Under the pieces are notes generated by a model that saw only the letters and a program-made list of their open reading frames with translations, was not told the DNA's origin and searched no databases. The translations under genes and the position numbers were made by a program. From Ascaris suum (Eukaryota > Nematoda > Chromadorea > Rhabditida > Ascarididae), in contig CM024168.1 in assembly GCA_013433145.1 (NCBI GenBank), positions 5,154,184 to 5,218,183 of the forward strand: 64,000 nt of DNA. Reading direction: 5' to 3'. Shown in pieces: positions 1-10,504 of the stretch; the stretch's first letter is position 1; each line of letters starts with the position of its first letter.

Positions 1-267
1 TTTGCAACATCAACCTTTATTGTTCATTCAAACGTACTAGGCTAATCATATTTGGTTTGTCTTTGAATTTGGTGTTGTAGACAAAACACTGTAAATTTTC
101 CGTTTCTATTCCGTAAGTACTGAGATGTGACCGTCAAGCTTTCTTTGAATAAAAAATTTTAAGCGTTTTTGTTCGGGGTGTTTGGCCAAATTCAAAGACA
201 TTAGTAGATTATGTTCTACATGGTTCGACAACGAGGTTTACCAGAAGACCTGAATTGGTTTTTTCAG
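1..267. other. Intron or upstream part of the ints-8-like gene
   Basis: This AT-rich stretch ends in a canonical acceptor (TTTTCAG, 261-267). The following exon starts with two bases that complete a split codon, so the preceding exon lies in this stretch or, more likely, outside the window. I could not identify an exon here. Confidence 0.4.
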
Positions 268-371
268 CACGTGAGCAGTTCGAAGATGCACTAATTCTCT
301 ATATGGAGACATGTGTTGCATGCAGCGATTCGCTCATCAAACCCTTCCCAGACAACGTCGTCGATGATGTG
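268..371 (+). CDS. ints-8: ints-8-like exon a
   Basis: This 104-nt exon starts with two bases of a split codon and then encodes 34 residues, beginning REQFEDALILYMETC and ending in the acidic DNVVDDV. It lies between TTTTCAG and the donor GTAAGC and ends on a codon boundary. Confidence 0.75.
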
Positions 372-3300
372 GTAAGCTTTCCATTATTTCTAATTTTTAG
401 CTGAGTTCATTTCTTCGAAACTTGGCTGTCATCATTGGCCACCAGCAGTCCGATCCCTCCACGGGTAATTTATTACGTGCATGAAATCCTTTTTTTCCAT
501 TAAGATAGCCTAAAATCTTCAGATGGGTAGTAATAACTGACCTTCCACGGGTTCGAGAGGTGATCTTTGATCTCAGTTCCCAATCTGCGAAGAGTGGGAT
601 AATAAGGGATGACGAAATCTGTTTATAGATGTGGTATAAAGTGCAGCGGTGTCTGCGTGCATGCGGCTCAGAGACACTAGCCGCTTTGGTTTGTCAGTTG
701 ATGCGAGATCCCCAGGAGCATTACGTGCTGACGGCGAAAGCTCTTCTCGAATCTCAAAATGACATCCCCGATGGATCGAGTGCTTTCTTCCCTCTTATTA
801 GTGATATGAATCTGCTCGAGTTCATGCACGGTATGTCACCATTTCTCACTCCAGTTACGTCAAATATTGAGTCTTGATTGCAGTTAGTTGACGCGAGTGG
901 ATGTGAAATTAGTTTCAACAATTGCTTCCCTAAATAGCAAAGCAACCTGGACAGTCTCGCAGGCTTACTAGATGCGCGCTCTGAATAGGTAGTTGTTGAG
1001 ATGTAAGGGATTTCTGTCTGCGAAAGAGGGTACGTCGACTTGATTCGGTAGAATTCTGTAATGAGGTGGACACTAATTAACTAGTACATCGGGAGGAAGA
1101 CAGTGGAAGCGCTATCGAGATTTCCGTTGGTAGCCTTTTTTAAAGTCTGTTTCTTCATTAATTGTTGAACTATTATTCTAGTATCCAAATTTTTTGCTTA
1201 AGAGGCCTACTAGTTCCATTCTACACGGGTCACTGGGATAAGCGACTCCACTGGGAGCGTTTTATTTGTCAACATTATTCGACGAGTCGTTGCAAAATAA
1301 AGGAGATCATGGACGTAAGAACAAGTCTTCATCGTCTAATGGCAATATTAATTTAATTGATGGTTTACTGTTATCATGAAATGAGTTTTGGTGTTCATCT
1401 GTGACAGATTTTCACCTACTAGTTTTAGTGTTCACCTGCTTTTCACGTTGAGGAGGACATGAAATGTTCGCATGAAATGAAGACATTCGCTCACTAGTGG
1501 CAATATATGTTGTCTTCTTGATCGCATAATTTCCGCGGCAAAATTTTATCGTTGAGATTTCTTTATTCCGAATTTATTTCCTTTATTTCTTCTATCTTGA
1601 TATGCAAGTCTGATAATTAGAAATTTTCGACTTACCACGTTAATTGAGATCACGTTCAGGCAGTAGTGTAGCCAGAGAAATTCGTCGTAGGAAGCGAGGC
1701 CACATTTTTATGAGGAGACTGATCAGGGCTATTTCTCTTGAATTTTTTTCGCTTTCTGGTTGTCAGTAGTCTTTTGTTCGCGTACTGCCCGAACGTTCCA
1801 AGAAACTAACAGGAGAGTGGGGAAGCTGCTTTTCGGCAGGTCTCTTACTGTCTTTGGTTATGACTTTGCTTTCGGAGAATAAGGGCACGGAAAATTTAGT
1901 GCGGAACACTCACCCGTACTTTGCTTGCTTCTGCCTGGCAAAGAAATGAATGTGAGAGGTGTGTTTTCACTGAAATTCAATCCCAGAGTTTAAGGAAGGC
2001 ATATGAGCAATTTGGAATATTGGAAAGCATTAACGTGTAAAAAAATGGCGCCGGAAACGCTTCGGCACCGATAATTTAGACGCATCGAACCTCATTTTTT
2101 ATATATAGTTGGGCACTCATTTTTAAAATATATTTGGAAGTATTCGATATCGTCATCCGGTTTAACAAAAAATATCCGTTTTTTTTAGATGCATACGAGA
2201 AGTTGGGCCTGACACGGAGGAGTCAACTTTTGGTAGGTACTTTCTCAACTTTCCCCCACTAATTTCATTGTTCCCTGTTTCGTGGAGGAGGTTTGGTAAA
2301 AATGAAATCCACATAACGTTCGCAGCCAATGGTCCCAAAGCGTCAGTAGTAGTCACTTATTAGTTAACTAATTATAGCTTAAATTTATGGTGAAAACTGA
2401 CTTTAATATGATTCAAGTCTCATTAGTGACCATTGTGGAGAGTCAACTAATAGGGCAGAAAAAAATTGATAACTAATAGTGAATGAAATCGCCATAGCAG
2501 TACAGCGGTTAGGACATCTGTGTGGAAAGGCGAATGACGAGGGTTGGAAGACAGTACGATGAGCTGTCACCAAAAAACAATTAATATTTGTTAATTCCCA
2601 CTCGACATTAGTAATTAATAGTAGTAATAATGGTTAATAATAAGTCATTTCTCACTAGCAGCTCACGAAACACCATCTTAAGTAATGATTGTTTTTTCAA
2701 TCTGTTTATCATATGGTTAGCCCACATTTTGTAAGTATTGTCCGACTGTGTGCGAAGTTGATTTCGTGTTCAAGTAGATTAGAGCAAAATGCTTAGTTGA
2801 TCAGTTGATGTAGGGCACCATCGTTGACAAAACATATTTGCTGATTCCTAAAATGCGTAGTTCTCATCGATTATTCGAAAGCCTTTTTCATCTTTCATTT
2901 GCATATACACAAATGATGATTGCAGTGCGCAGTTTTCTGTGTGAAAACCCATGTAAAGTGCGCCTTATTTCCTGTATTAACGTTTTCGTAATGTTACAAT
3001 TCTATACCGTTCACGTGCAATGAAGACTTACCGAAGGGTTTTTGCATATATAGATGAGGAGGGAAAAGATTATGAAAAATTTCGAAAACAGATTGTTGAG
3101 AACATGTGCAATGAAAGTTTTTTAAATTTAAGTTGCAAGCAATATCGATGCCTCAGATGAACGCTGCAAACTTGATCCAGAATGAACGACACCTGCGCAA
3201 TAGAGGACTTGTGAGGGTTTTGTGCTCACAGGTTTTTCGAATTCATTTCTGATGCTTGATGCCTTATTGTTATGCGTCACACCGATCTCAGGGTTCTTCG

Positions 3301-3477
3301 CTTATGTTTTCATCGGCTCGTTTTGTTGTTGTAGATTTATTTGTTGAACACTTTTTCAGGTTCTTTTATGTTGCAACATCTCCCCTTCCCGTCTAGTACT
3401 GCGAAAATGCATCAGCAGAGAGTGTACGACTCATAAAATATCGTATAGTTCAAAAAGAGGGAAGGCATTCAGGATAA
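268..3477 (+). CDS. ints-8: Integrator complex subunit 8-like protein, C-terminal part (5' end outside window)
   Basis: INTS8 is a helical-repeat subunit of the nuclear Integrator complex, which cleaves snRNA 3' ends and attenuates RNA polymerase II; in the family it helps recruit PP2A. Exons join at 268-371, 629-830, 2189-2232 and 3397-3477, with phases 2-in/0, 0/1, 2/0 and 0/stop, all agreeing, giving about 142 C-terminal residues. The peptide matches the remembered layout of the INTS8 C-terminus: an ALxxYxxxCxxCSD-type helix (exon 1), a helix with LAALVCQLMRD, an LLEFMHDAYEKLG helix like the family's ILEYL..HHKRG segment, and a final ENASAESVRLI segment like the family's LNASNPEEVLQL. Acceptors are TTTTCAG, TTTATAG, TTTTTAG and GTCTAG. 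The first two exons are firm, the third good and the last (81 nt with TAA) moderate. Upstream exons are missing because the window starts inside the gene. The family call rests on memory without a database search. Confidence 0.68.
629..830 (+). CDS. ints-8: ints-8-like exon b
   Basis: This 202-nt exon encodes 67 residues plus one base. The first codon is ATG, but this is an internal Met because the previous exon joins in phase. It contains the Ala/Leu-rich helix LAALVCQLMRDPQEHY and ends in NLLEFMH before the donor GTATGT. Confidence 0.75.
2189..2232 (+). CDS. ints-8: ints-8-like exon c (44 nt)
   Basis: The stretch TTTTTTAG / exon / GTAGGT encodes D-AYEKLGLTRRSQLL once the G left from exon b is added. 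The phase is exactly right and the peptide continues the LLEF helix as in INTS8 proteins. It is short, so the support is phase plus family resemblance. Confidence 0.6.
3397..3477 (+). CDS. ints-8: ints-8-like last exon
   Basis: After the acceptor GTCTAG the phase-0 frame encodes 26 residues beginning YCENASAESVRLIKYR and ends at TAA 3475-3477. The basic, helical ending matches the expected end of the family. A different final exon cannot be excluded. Confidence 0.5.
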   Translation, partial: YCENASAESVRLIKYRIVQKEGRHSG

Positions 3478-3827
3478 ATTTGGTGTTCCTGCGTTTTCTG
3501 ATTATTACTTTCATTACACTAATAATAGTTGCATCGAAGGTGCCCAACATTGTTGGGTTCTTGATTGTCCAATCGGAATCCGAGTGCACGAACAGGACCC
3601 CTACACCCACTTGCAACAATGTTGTTTATGGGATTTGTGCACTCCGTGCGTTCGAGGTAGATTCTATAATCTAATGCATTCGAATCATGTGAAAAGATGC
3701 AGCATGATCACAAAATAGACTCAATATATGCCACTACTGTAACTTATTTATGAATGTACAGATTTAGGTGAAAAATTACCGTGATGCCATGTTTGAGATT
3801 GTTTTATGAATTGAGATTATGTTTAGT

Positions 3828-3833
3828 AATAAA
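3828..3833 (+). terminator. Candidate poly(A) signal of ints-8-like gene
   Basis: A canonical AATAAA lies about 350 nt after the TAA at 3477 on the same strand. It is the first perfect hexamer I saw downstream. Confidence 0.35.
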
Positions 3834-5699
3834 TGCTGGAAAATGTAGTTGTGTATTTTTTGCCGATGATTCCAGTGTGATTATGAAGGAAGTATTAGGC
3901 AGTATGTGCATATAATGGAGCACTAATACAGTAGAAGCCAAAAATATGGATGTTCAAAAAAAAATGGTTTGTGGTAAAGAACAATGGTCATCTCAGGGCA
4001 GAGGTCATGCTTGCCTTAAATGTCATTCTTGTAGAGTCACATTTCTGCAATATTTAGCAGACAATCGTTGACCGTGCAGAGTATTGCTATGGATTCTGCT
4101 GTTCACATATCCCCAGTGATTTCACCCAGTCTTGAAAATCGTTAGAGTTGTAAAGCTATTTTACAAATTTATGAAGGTCGAGGATACCTTCATTGGTGGG
4201 GATCCGCATCGCCGAGAGTTTTTAGACCGCACGCACCCAAGTGAAGTGGAATGTAAGCTCTATGCCTATTATTCCAAAATGAAACTCTGTCGTGAAGGTG
4301 ATATAAAAAAGGGACGTTCGCGGCAGACATGATTGTGTTGGGGCCGCCACGATATGTCAGAAGAGTAATAATTCGAGAAAAGTTACTCGTCTCTCCATGT
4401 CATCAATATGTCCACAAAAAGTCTGCTAAGACGCACGAGGTCAACAGTAAATGCTTTGAATGGTTACCACTTCAGATCAGTGGGAAAATTGCGTTCCAAG
4501 AACGACAACCACAGTGATGCATTCAGGGCAAACCTCTTGCAGATGGGTGGGGGCAGGTGTGTCGACGAATTTGCGATTTGAGAACTTGGAAAATGTGGTC
4601 GATTGAAATGGTGAAATCTTTCGTTCAGAAAGCGTACCTTTTACCAATAAAAGGCTGATAAATGTAGCTACAGAAACAGGAACTTAGGAATGATCAGTAG
4701 GTGACTGATAGACAGGAATTTTTGAAAGAAATGGGGCATCAAATCAGCAAAAAGTCTAAACGTTATTGGAAAAGAACTTGAAAAAATAGCACCGAGTTGG
4801 AGGTGATGGACGTCAGATGTAGCTGTCATAGTTTGCTTTATACAGGGGCTATCAGTTGCTTCAAATTCTGTTTCCACTGTAAAAGGATAGCAAGCAGGAA
4901 TATTCTGGCTACTGATCTCCGAACCTCAGACTTTGCGAACTTGAAGTGAATAAGATGGAGAGCGAAATTCAGTGGTGGGTGAACAACAGTTGATGATACG
5001 GAAGTAGCATCACTCACATTGACAAAATCAAATGAAAAACCTGCATCATGACTTAAGGCTTATAAACCTCAACGAAGTAGGCTCCGTGTAACAACTCTTC
5101 AAAACTTCCTGTAATAGCTCCACTAACGACATCCCACTTACCAGTCCGTTCAACTTGTGGAGGTGTTTAAAAATTCAGTTAGCTGTGAACAGGTGTAACC
5201 TTACGTCGCTATTGTTCAGTATCTTGATGCTCTTTCTCTATTGCTTATTCTTTTCTTGATTTCCAGTCCCGATCGCATATATTGAGACTGGTTTATTTTT
5301 TGACCCTCATAAAACTTAAATTTCTCGTTAGACTCCACATTCTATCCAGAAAAGTGGAGGGATTATCCACTAGTTCATTAAAATTTTAGGCAGTGAACGA
5401 ATAACTGAATGAATTTGTTTAATACTGACAGCTAATAAGAATAATTCAGGAGAAAAGGCCGCAACCGCGATGATGATACTGATCCCTTGTGAGAAAGACT
5501 GAAACAATCGACATATTGCTAGGCAAAAATAGGAAATGAGAAATGTCTAAAATAGTGCGAAGAGATTATCTCATAAAATAAGAAAACTTAATAGGAAGAA
5601 GATCTTACGATATCGTTATTGAAAGTTTAGTTTCGTTTGCACGTGTCGCGAATCATCGCGAAGCAACGGTGATTCACGGCGGCGCAGAGAATGAACGAG

Positions 5700-5777
5700 G
5701 GCGCCACTGGAGACGTGTACCGCCGGAAGCTCCATTCATGACGCTTCCGCCGACCACGTCTCTAGTCAGATGGCGTC
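5700..5777. repeat. GC-rich imperfect palindrome (hairpin)
   Basis: Left arm 5710-5730 (GAGACGTG...GGAAGC) pairs with right arm 5743-5762 (GCTTCCG...CGTCTC), leaving a loop of about 12 bases. Outer bases GCGCCA and TGGCGT extend the symmetry. It is much richer in GC than its surroundings, so a MITE or other foldback repeat is likely. Confidence 0.6.
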
Positions 5778-6237
5778 ACCGACAGTAACTCTCACACCTC
5801 CAAAATGATGCACTGCCTCACTTCCTAGCAAAAAATGTGCCATTCAAATGAATGAACCGAACAACCGACAAGGGCGGAGCACTCGATGGAGCAAAAGCTT
5901 GCAGCGGATGAGAGAAGGGTTTCGGTTTCGCTTCGTTCCTTCGTTTCATCCCTCCGGTCGGGTTCGTCGGGTTGGTGAGAACGGGGCTAGTTGGCTTCTA
6001 CCTCGCTCTCTCCCTTACGTTTGAGCCTGTCGTGAACAAAACGATGATGCGGGTCGTATGTAGACGACAGAAAAGAAAACAGTAAGACCGCTGGTTTATT
6101 AAAACAAAGAATAACAGAGTTAAGAGTCACGATGCATGTGGAATAAAAATTACAAGCACTGCAGGCCTGTCGAAACACCAACAATGTGAAATCAGTAAAT
6201 AAAACAAAGAAAATTATGCGAAAAATGATGAGAACTT

Positions 6238-6250
6238 GGGGGGGGGGGGG
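6238..6250 (+). repeat. G homopolymer, 13 bases
   Basis: This uninterrupted G run is the first of a set of long G or C runs in the window. Confidence 0.9.
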
Positions 6251-6372
6251 TGCGACGCGAATGATAGGATATACACTGTGGGCGCAATAAAGCAACTTTA
6301 TAAATGCAGTTCTTGCAACAATTGCAGCAGTGCTTGAAATACAAACTTCAATACACTTATTTTACGAGAAAC

Positions 6373-6675
6373 GAGGTGTCGGACGATTGCACTTGTGCCG
6401 ACCATCAACTTCACTGCAATTTGGTTCTCTAGCGCCGTCGACAATACTTTCTTTATGTTACTCAACTTTGCTCGACTCGAAACTGCTCGAGGTCTTCAGC
6501 AGTCAACGCTACACAAATGTGCTCAATGAATAAACTGGCCTGATTCGAAAAGCGCTCGTCCACTTGCGCCCCTCCTTTTCTCAAAAACATCCTGTACCAA
6601 CCTCCTGGTTGGTTCGTCCCGTCTGTTCACAAGGTTCGGAGAACACTTCTCAGCTCTGCGATCGTCCGACACCTC
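6373..6675. mobile_element. Putative MITE with 19-bp terminal inverted repeats
   Basis: The arm at 6373-6391 (GAGGTGTCGGACGATTGCA) and the reverse complement of 6657-6675 differ at one base in 19. The 303-bp body has no transposase frame. An internal perfect 7-bp hairpin (ACCAACC/GGTTGGT) lies at 6597-6614. No clear target-site duplication was seen. The size and structure fit a non-autonomous DNA transposon or a foldback element. Confidence 0.5.
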
Positions 6676-7060
6676 AATTTGGGTAATTAAACCTGTTGAT
6701 GTACTCTCAGGGAACACTAAAAAGCGACGTAAATAAGAGACGAATACAAGAACATCATAAGACGTGGCCTGAGTTATCTGAGGTGGCTTTTTATTGAAAC
6801 ATTAACTAATGAGATGCGAATCCATAAGGAGATCGTCAAGCGTCGGTACTACTGAAAACAGCAACGATGACCAAGTTGAGAGAAATTCAATACTAAAACA
6901 ATAAAGACGAAAAAATGCCAACTAGAATGATACAGTCACTGCGGCAAGTGACAAACAGTTTCGTGAGTTGCTGACTTGAGACGCATTTCAGTCTTCATGT
7001 CTCCAGCAGCTACATGACTCACTCGCGTGTCTTCGCGACAGAGCCGTCGCTTCGATTCTC

Positions 7061-7137
7061 ATTGGCAATTCAGTAGGACTTGAGCCTTCCAGTCAGTCTC
7101 GTTGGCAGTTCAATTCGATTTGCGCCTTCCGGTCAGT
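7061..7137. repeat. Diverged 40-bp tandem duplication
   Basis: Copies at 7061-7097 and 7101-7137 share TTGGCA(A/G)TTCA and GCCTTCC(A/G)GTCAGT. A possible third, weaker copy follows. Its function is unknown. Confidence 0.4.
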
Positions 7138-10100
7138 TGTGCTCTTCGTTTACAGTCAGTTTTGCCTTCGCTTTGACGTTCGTTCTGTTTCGTTAATGTT
7201 GTTCGCGACATCACGATAAACTGCACAACTACTGAGGGGAATCTTGAGAGAATTTCCGTTGTTCGCTTATTTTTGTTTTAATCTTTTTTTTCATGTTCTT
7301 CATTTCACTATTATGATCTGTCCAAAGTACTCGAGCATAGTTAGTTATTTTACTCACTACACATTTAGAACTGCTCCTGGATGATTGGTAGCTGTCACTT
7401 CAAGTTGTCGGAATCGAGAATAAACGATATCTTCACAAGAAAGCCGGACCTCTAGGTTAACGGAAGCAGCAAGACAAGTGAACGTACAGACCAAGAAGAT
7501 TCTGTTACCCCATTTCGTCTCAAACTGAAACACGAAAGCTCGACAAGAGATAATCCTCGAAACCTCGACATGCAGACGTCGCCCAACATACTAGACATAC
7601 TCATGCTGTCAACGTTTGTTTGCACAAGACCTGTGCGGTTCAGCTGATTGAACAACAGAAGGAGCAGTAACCACACTAGGGAAATGGCTTGAAGAATTAG
7701 AAATCGGTGCAGTGACCGATCTTAATGCTATCGCTCTTCCGCAGCACTTGTAGACACACGGGCACGATTGAAGTCGAGGAGTTTACGACAGGTAAGTCGT
7801 CAACAGAAGTTATCAAATTCATTCATAAATAACCTTTAACCTCGAAGGCATATTTGAGCTTTCATCCGCCCTTTTTTCTCCCTCTTTATTTAGAGTACCA
7901 CAAATGGGCGAAAAGAAAAGAAATGTTCTAACCGCGCGGTGATGAAGTTGGAGATTGTTATATCTCAGATGCAGTGTGAATTTCAAATTGTGAAGTGTTA
8001 CAGGCTATGTGTTGCAGTCTTTATGATGCAGAAGTTCCCAAACAGAATGTGCTGGTGGCTCTAAGATTGTTGCGAGTGGGTGACTGCACGGATGTCATGG
8101 CTAAAACGAGGTGATGAACGTGTTGCGGCTGAGTCGGTGAGGTTCAGAACATGAGCGGAGACCAAGTTCATCGTCTACCCAAATCTACTGCAAGTTTGAA
8201 GAATCATTAGCTGACCGGATTTCCTGACAGTTGCCTTACAGTAGAGCATAATATGGCTAAAGAAAGTTCCATGATGGTACAGCATAGACTTTGAAATTTC
8301 GGAGGAATCAATGCAAACCATAGTAGTTCATTAAGCTGCAATGAATTGACGGCATCGGATCACGAAGTTTATGCTAACTGCTATTTCTTTAATATTGATC
8401 AAACTTTTTTTCTCTTTTCGCTTCCAGCTTTAGAAATAGGAGGTAAGTTGCACAACTCCCCTATACACGACTACTCTCCTAGCAAACAGAATTTTTTCGA
8501 CGCCAACAAAATGAAAAGACAACAGAGGATGGGAGAAGGGGGGAGTAAGAGAGGACAGAATCTTGTGGGACCCCGACATTGGTCGCTTTTCGTTGAATCG
8601 GTGAGTGGCTTCTAGAGGTTTCCATTTTGTGCCTCGTCGAATAAACTGATCAACTAGAGATGTTTTTGTTCTTTTGAAACATTCTTTTACATTAGACGGA
8701 GAAGTGCAGTTTGTTGGAAGAAGAGAGCTGACGCAGGCGTCGATCGCCGAACAACGGTGAAACGTGTGAAACGGTGGTCGAATCCATCATGAACACTTTT
8801 ATATCGATAGAGTGAGTGTTCAAATTTCTGAAATATCGATCGCAAAAATAACTTCAGGTGTTTTGACGAAATTTTATGTGTTGAATATGCGAAAAAAAGC
8901 TTGGATTAGTCAAGAAAATACCTGCTGGTTGATCACATTCGTAGAAATATTTGTACTTTTCGTCCCCATCTCGATTGTAGGTACATCATTTCGAGTTTCT
9001 GTCAAATTTAGTTATGAGATAAGACAAGCAAGAGGACTGATACTTTCAACGCCCACATCGTTATATTGTGAAAAAGCAGCTGGCGAGAGTGTACGTTGTG
9101 CCAGACTTGCATCAGGCTGTTCCGTTCAGAACTTACTGTAAATACATTCAATGTTCATGAACGACAACTACACAGATCTGAGCACAGTAACGCATCTTGA
9201 GGCAAGCGTGCAATTAACTGCTACTTTCTCGTACCGATCAACCGTCTTGATAATTTTCCCTTTCTGGCTTGAGCACCACTTTGGGTGTTGCGCACTGTCT
9301 CAGACTTCATAGGAGCGAAATACGAGGAACAAACGTCTGCGTGTTGCTCGTTAATCCCACTTCTTACACACCATAAATTGCATAGCATGTTCAGCCTTCA
9401 GAGGTGAACGGGAGCGAGTTTATGCAGGGAGCTGCCGAAAGTGTTTTCAAGTTGAAGTTCCTTCATTTACAGCTTTCTTCATTGAAGGAAAATTTTTACT
9501 GAGGCAGAATTAGTATTAAGGCATTATGGCAACGACCAGTCTACATTAATGCTTGCTTTGGCTATGCGTTTCCAGCTTATTCCACTGTCTCATCTATCGT
9601 ATGCGATTGCTTAGAGCATCGTTTACTTACTCTTGTCTGAAATCTGCAAGAGCAGTTTGCTTCATATGCTGCCAAAGCAGCAGGACCCATATTGAGCAAG
9701 TGCCTTGAATTTTTTGAAGTAGGAGGAGGAAGGAGGAAGATAGGAAGGAAGAGAGCAAGTCTTACGTTCGTGAATTATCGCTGAGAATTGTTCTTGTGAG
9801 GACTGAGCGTTGCTCTCATTTCCATTGATTTTTTGAGTATTGGGCACCATTTCAGCGATAAACGCACTTAGATTTCCCCATAAGAACTAAGCTTATAGGA
9901 AAGATGATTCCAACGTTTTATAGAGCAGACGTCTTTAAGCCAATATTGCTCGTTTTTCTTTTCAAATTCATTGAGTAATATATCGGTGCTCATATTGCGC
10001 AACTTGATCTTCACTTTCAGAGCTACGGGAGATATGACGTAAGACTCGTATTTCCTGTGAAGTATGGGTATTCCTTCAAGCGAATCCACAGTTTGCTGTT

Positions 10101-10215
10101 GTAGTTTAATGTAACATCATTTAGTTCAAGTGCAGCCACATCCCTCCTTCCCTCGCTTCTTCCCTTCAATGCATGATCGAGCTGCCAACAAAACCTTTGA
10201 GAAATTAAAAGCATT

Positions 10216-10504
10216 TTATACAGTATATCCGTTAAAACTACTCAAATCGATCGTATCGACGTCGTCATAGTAGCGCTGTCTAAGTGCGTACTCGATAACA
10301 GCCAAATGCAGAAATAAATATTGCTCCGGATTCTGGACGGCCATCTCGCGTTGAGTTCGCAAACGCAACACAGCATCCTTGACGTCAACCATTGGTCCGG
10401 TTGATTGTTTTTCTGTATAGTCGAGTTTACGGCAACAAATATCGAGCGCTGCTAGCGTTCCACTTCGACCAACGCCAGCCAAGCAATGCACAACTATTGG
10501 TGAC
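10216..10504 (-). CDS. PTP exon 5 (catalytic P-loop, stop)
   Basis: Acceptor TTATTCAG. The exon encodes IVVHCLAGVGRSGT with the nucleophile Cys249 and Arg255, then the Q-loop RTQREMAVQNPEQY. It ends 26 residues after a final helix, at TAA 10216-10218. Confidence 0.95.

Larger units (their letters stand above)
3834..10215. other. Intergenic region between convergent genes
   Basis: No gene can be supported here. The stretch holds the palindrome at 5700-5777, a 13-base G run (6238-6250), an inverted-repeat element (6373-6675), a 40-bp tandem duplication (7061-7137) and several short ORFs (4132-4517, 8346-8615, 8812-9141) with no recognisable family and no convincing splice context. The 3' UTRs of both flanking genes must also lie here. 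Confidence 0.5.

Noticed and set aside
1180..1317. Possible ints-8 exon after TTATTCTAG (peptide with WDKRLHWERF)
   Set aside because: The phase is wrong for joining to the exon ending at 830; the 2189-2232 exon fits phase and family better.
1841..1950. Alternative final ints-8 exon (LLLSLVMTLLSENKG...)
   Set aside because: The phase fits but the acceptor is weak and the peptide does not resemble the family end.
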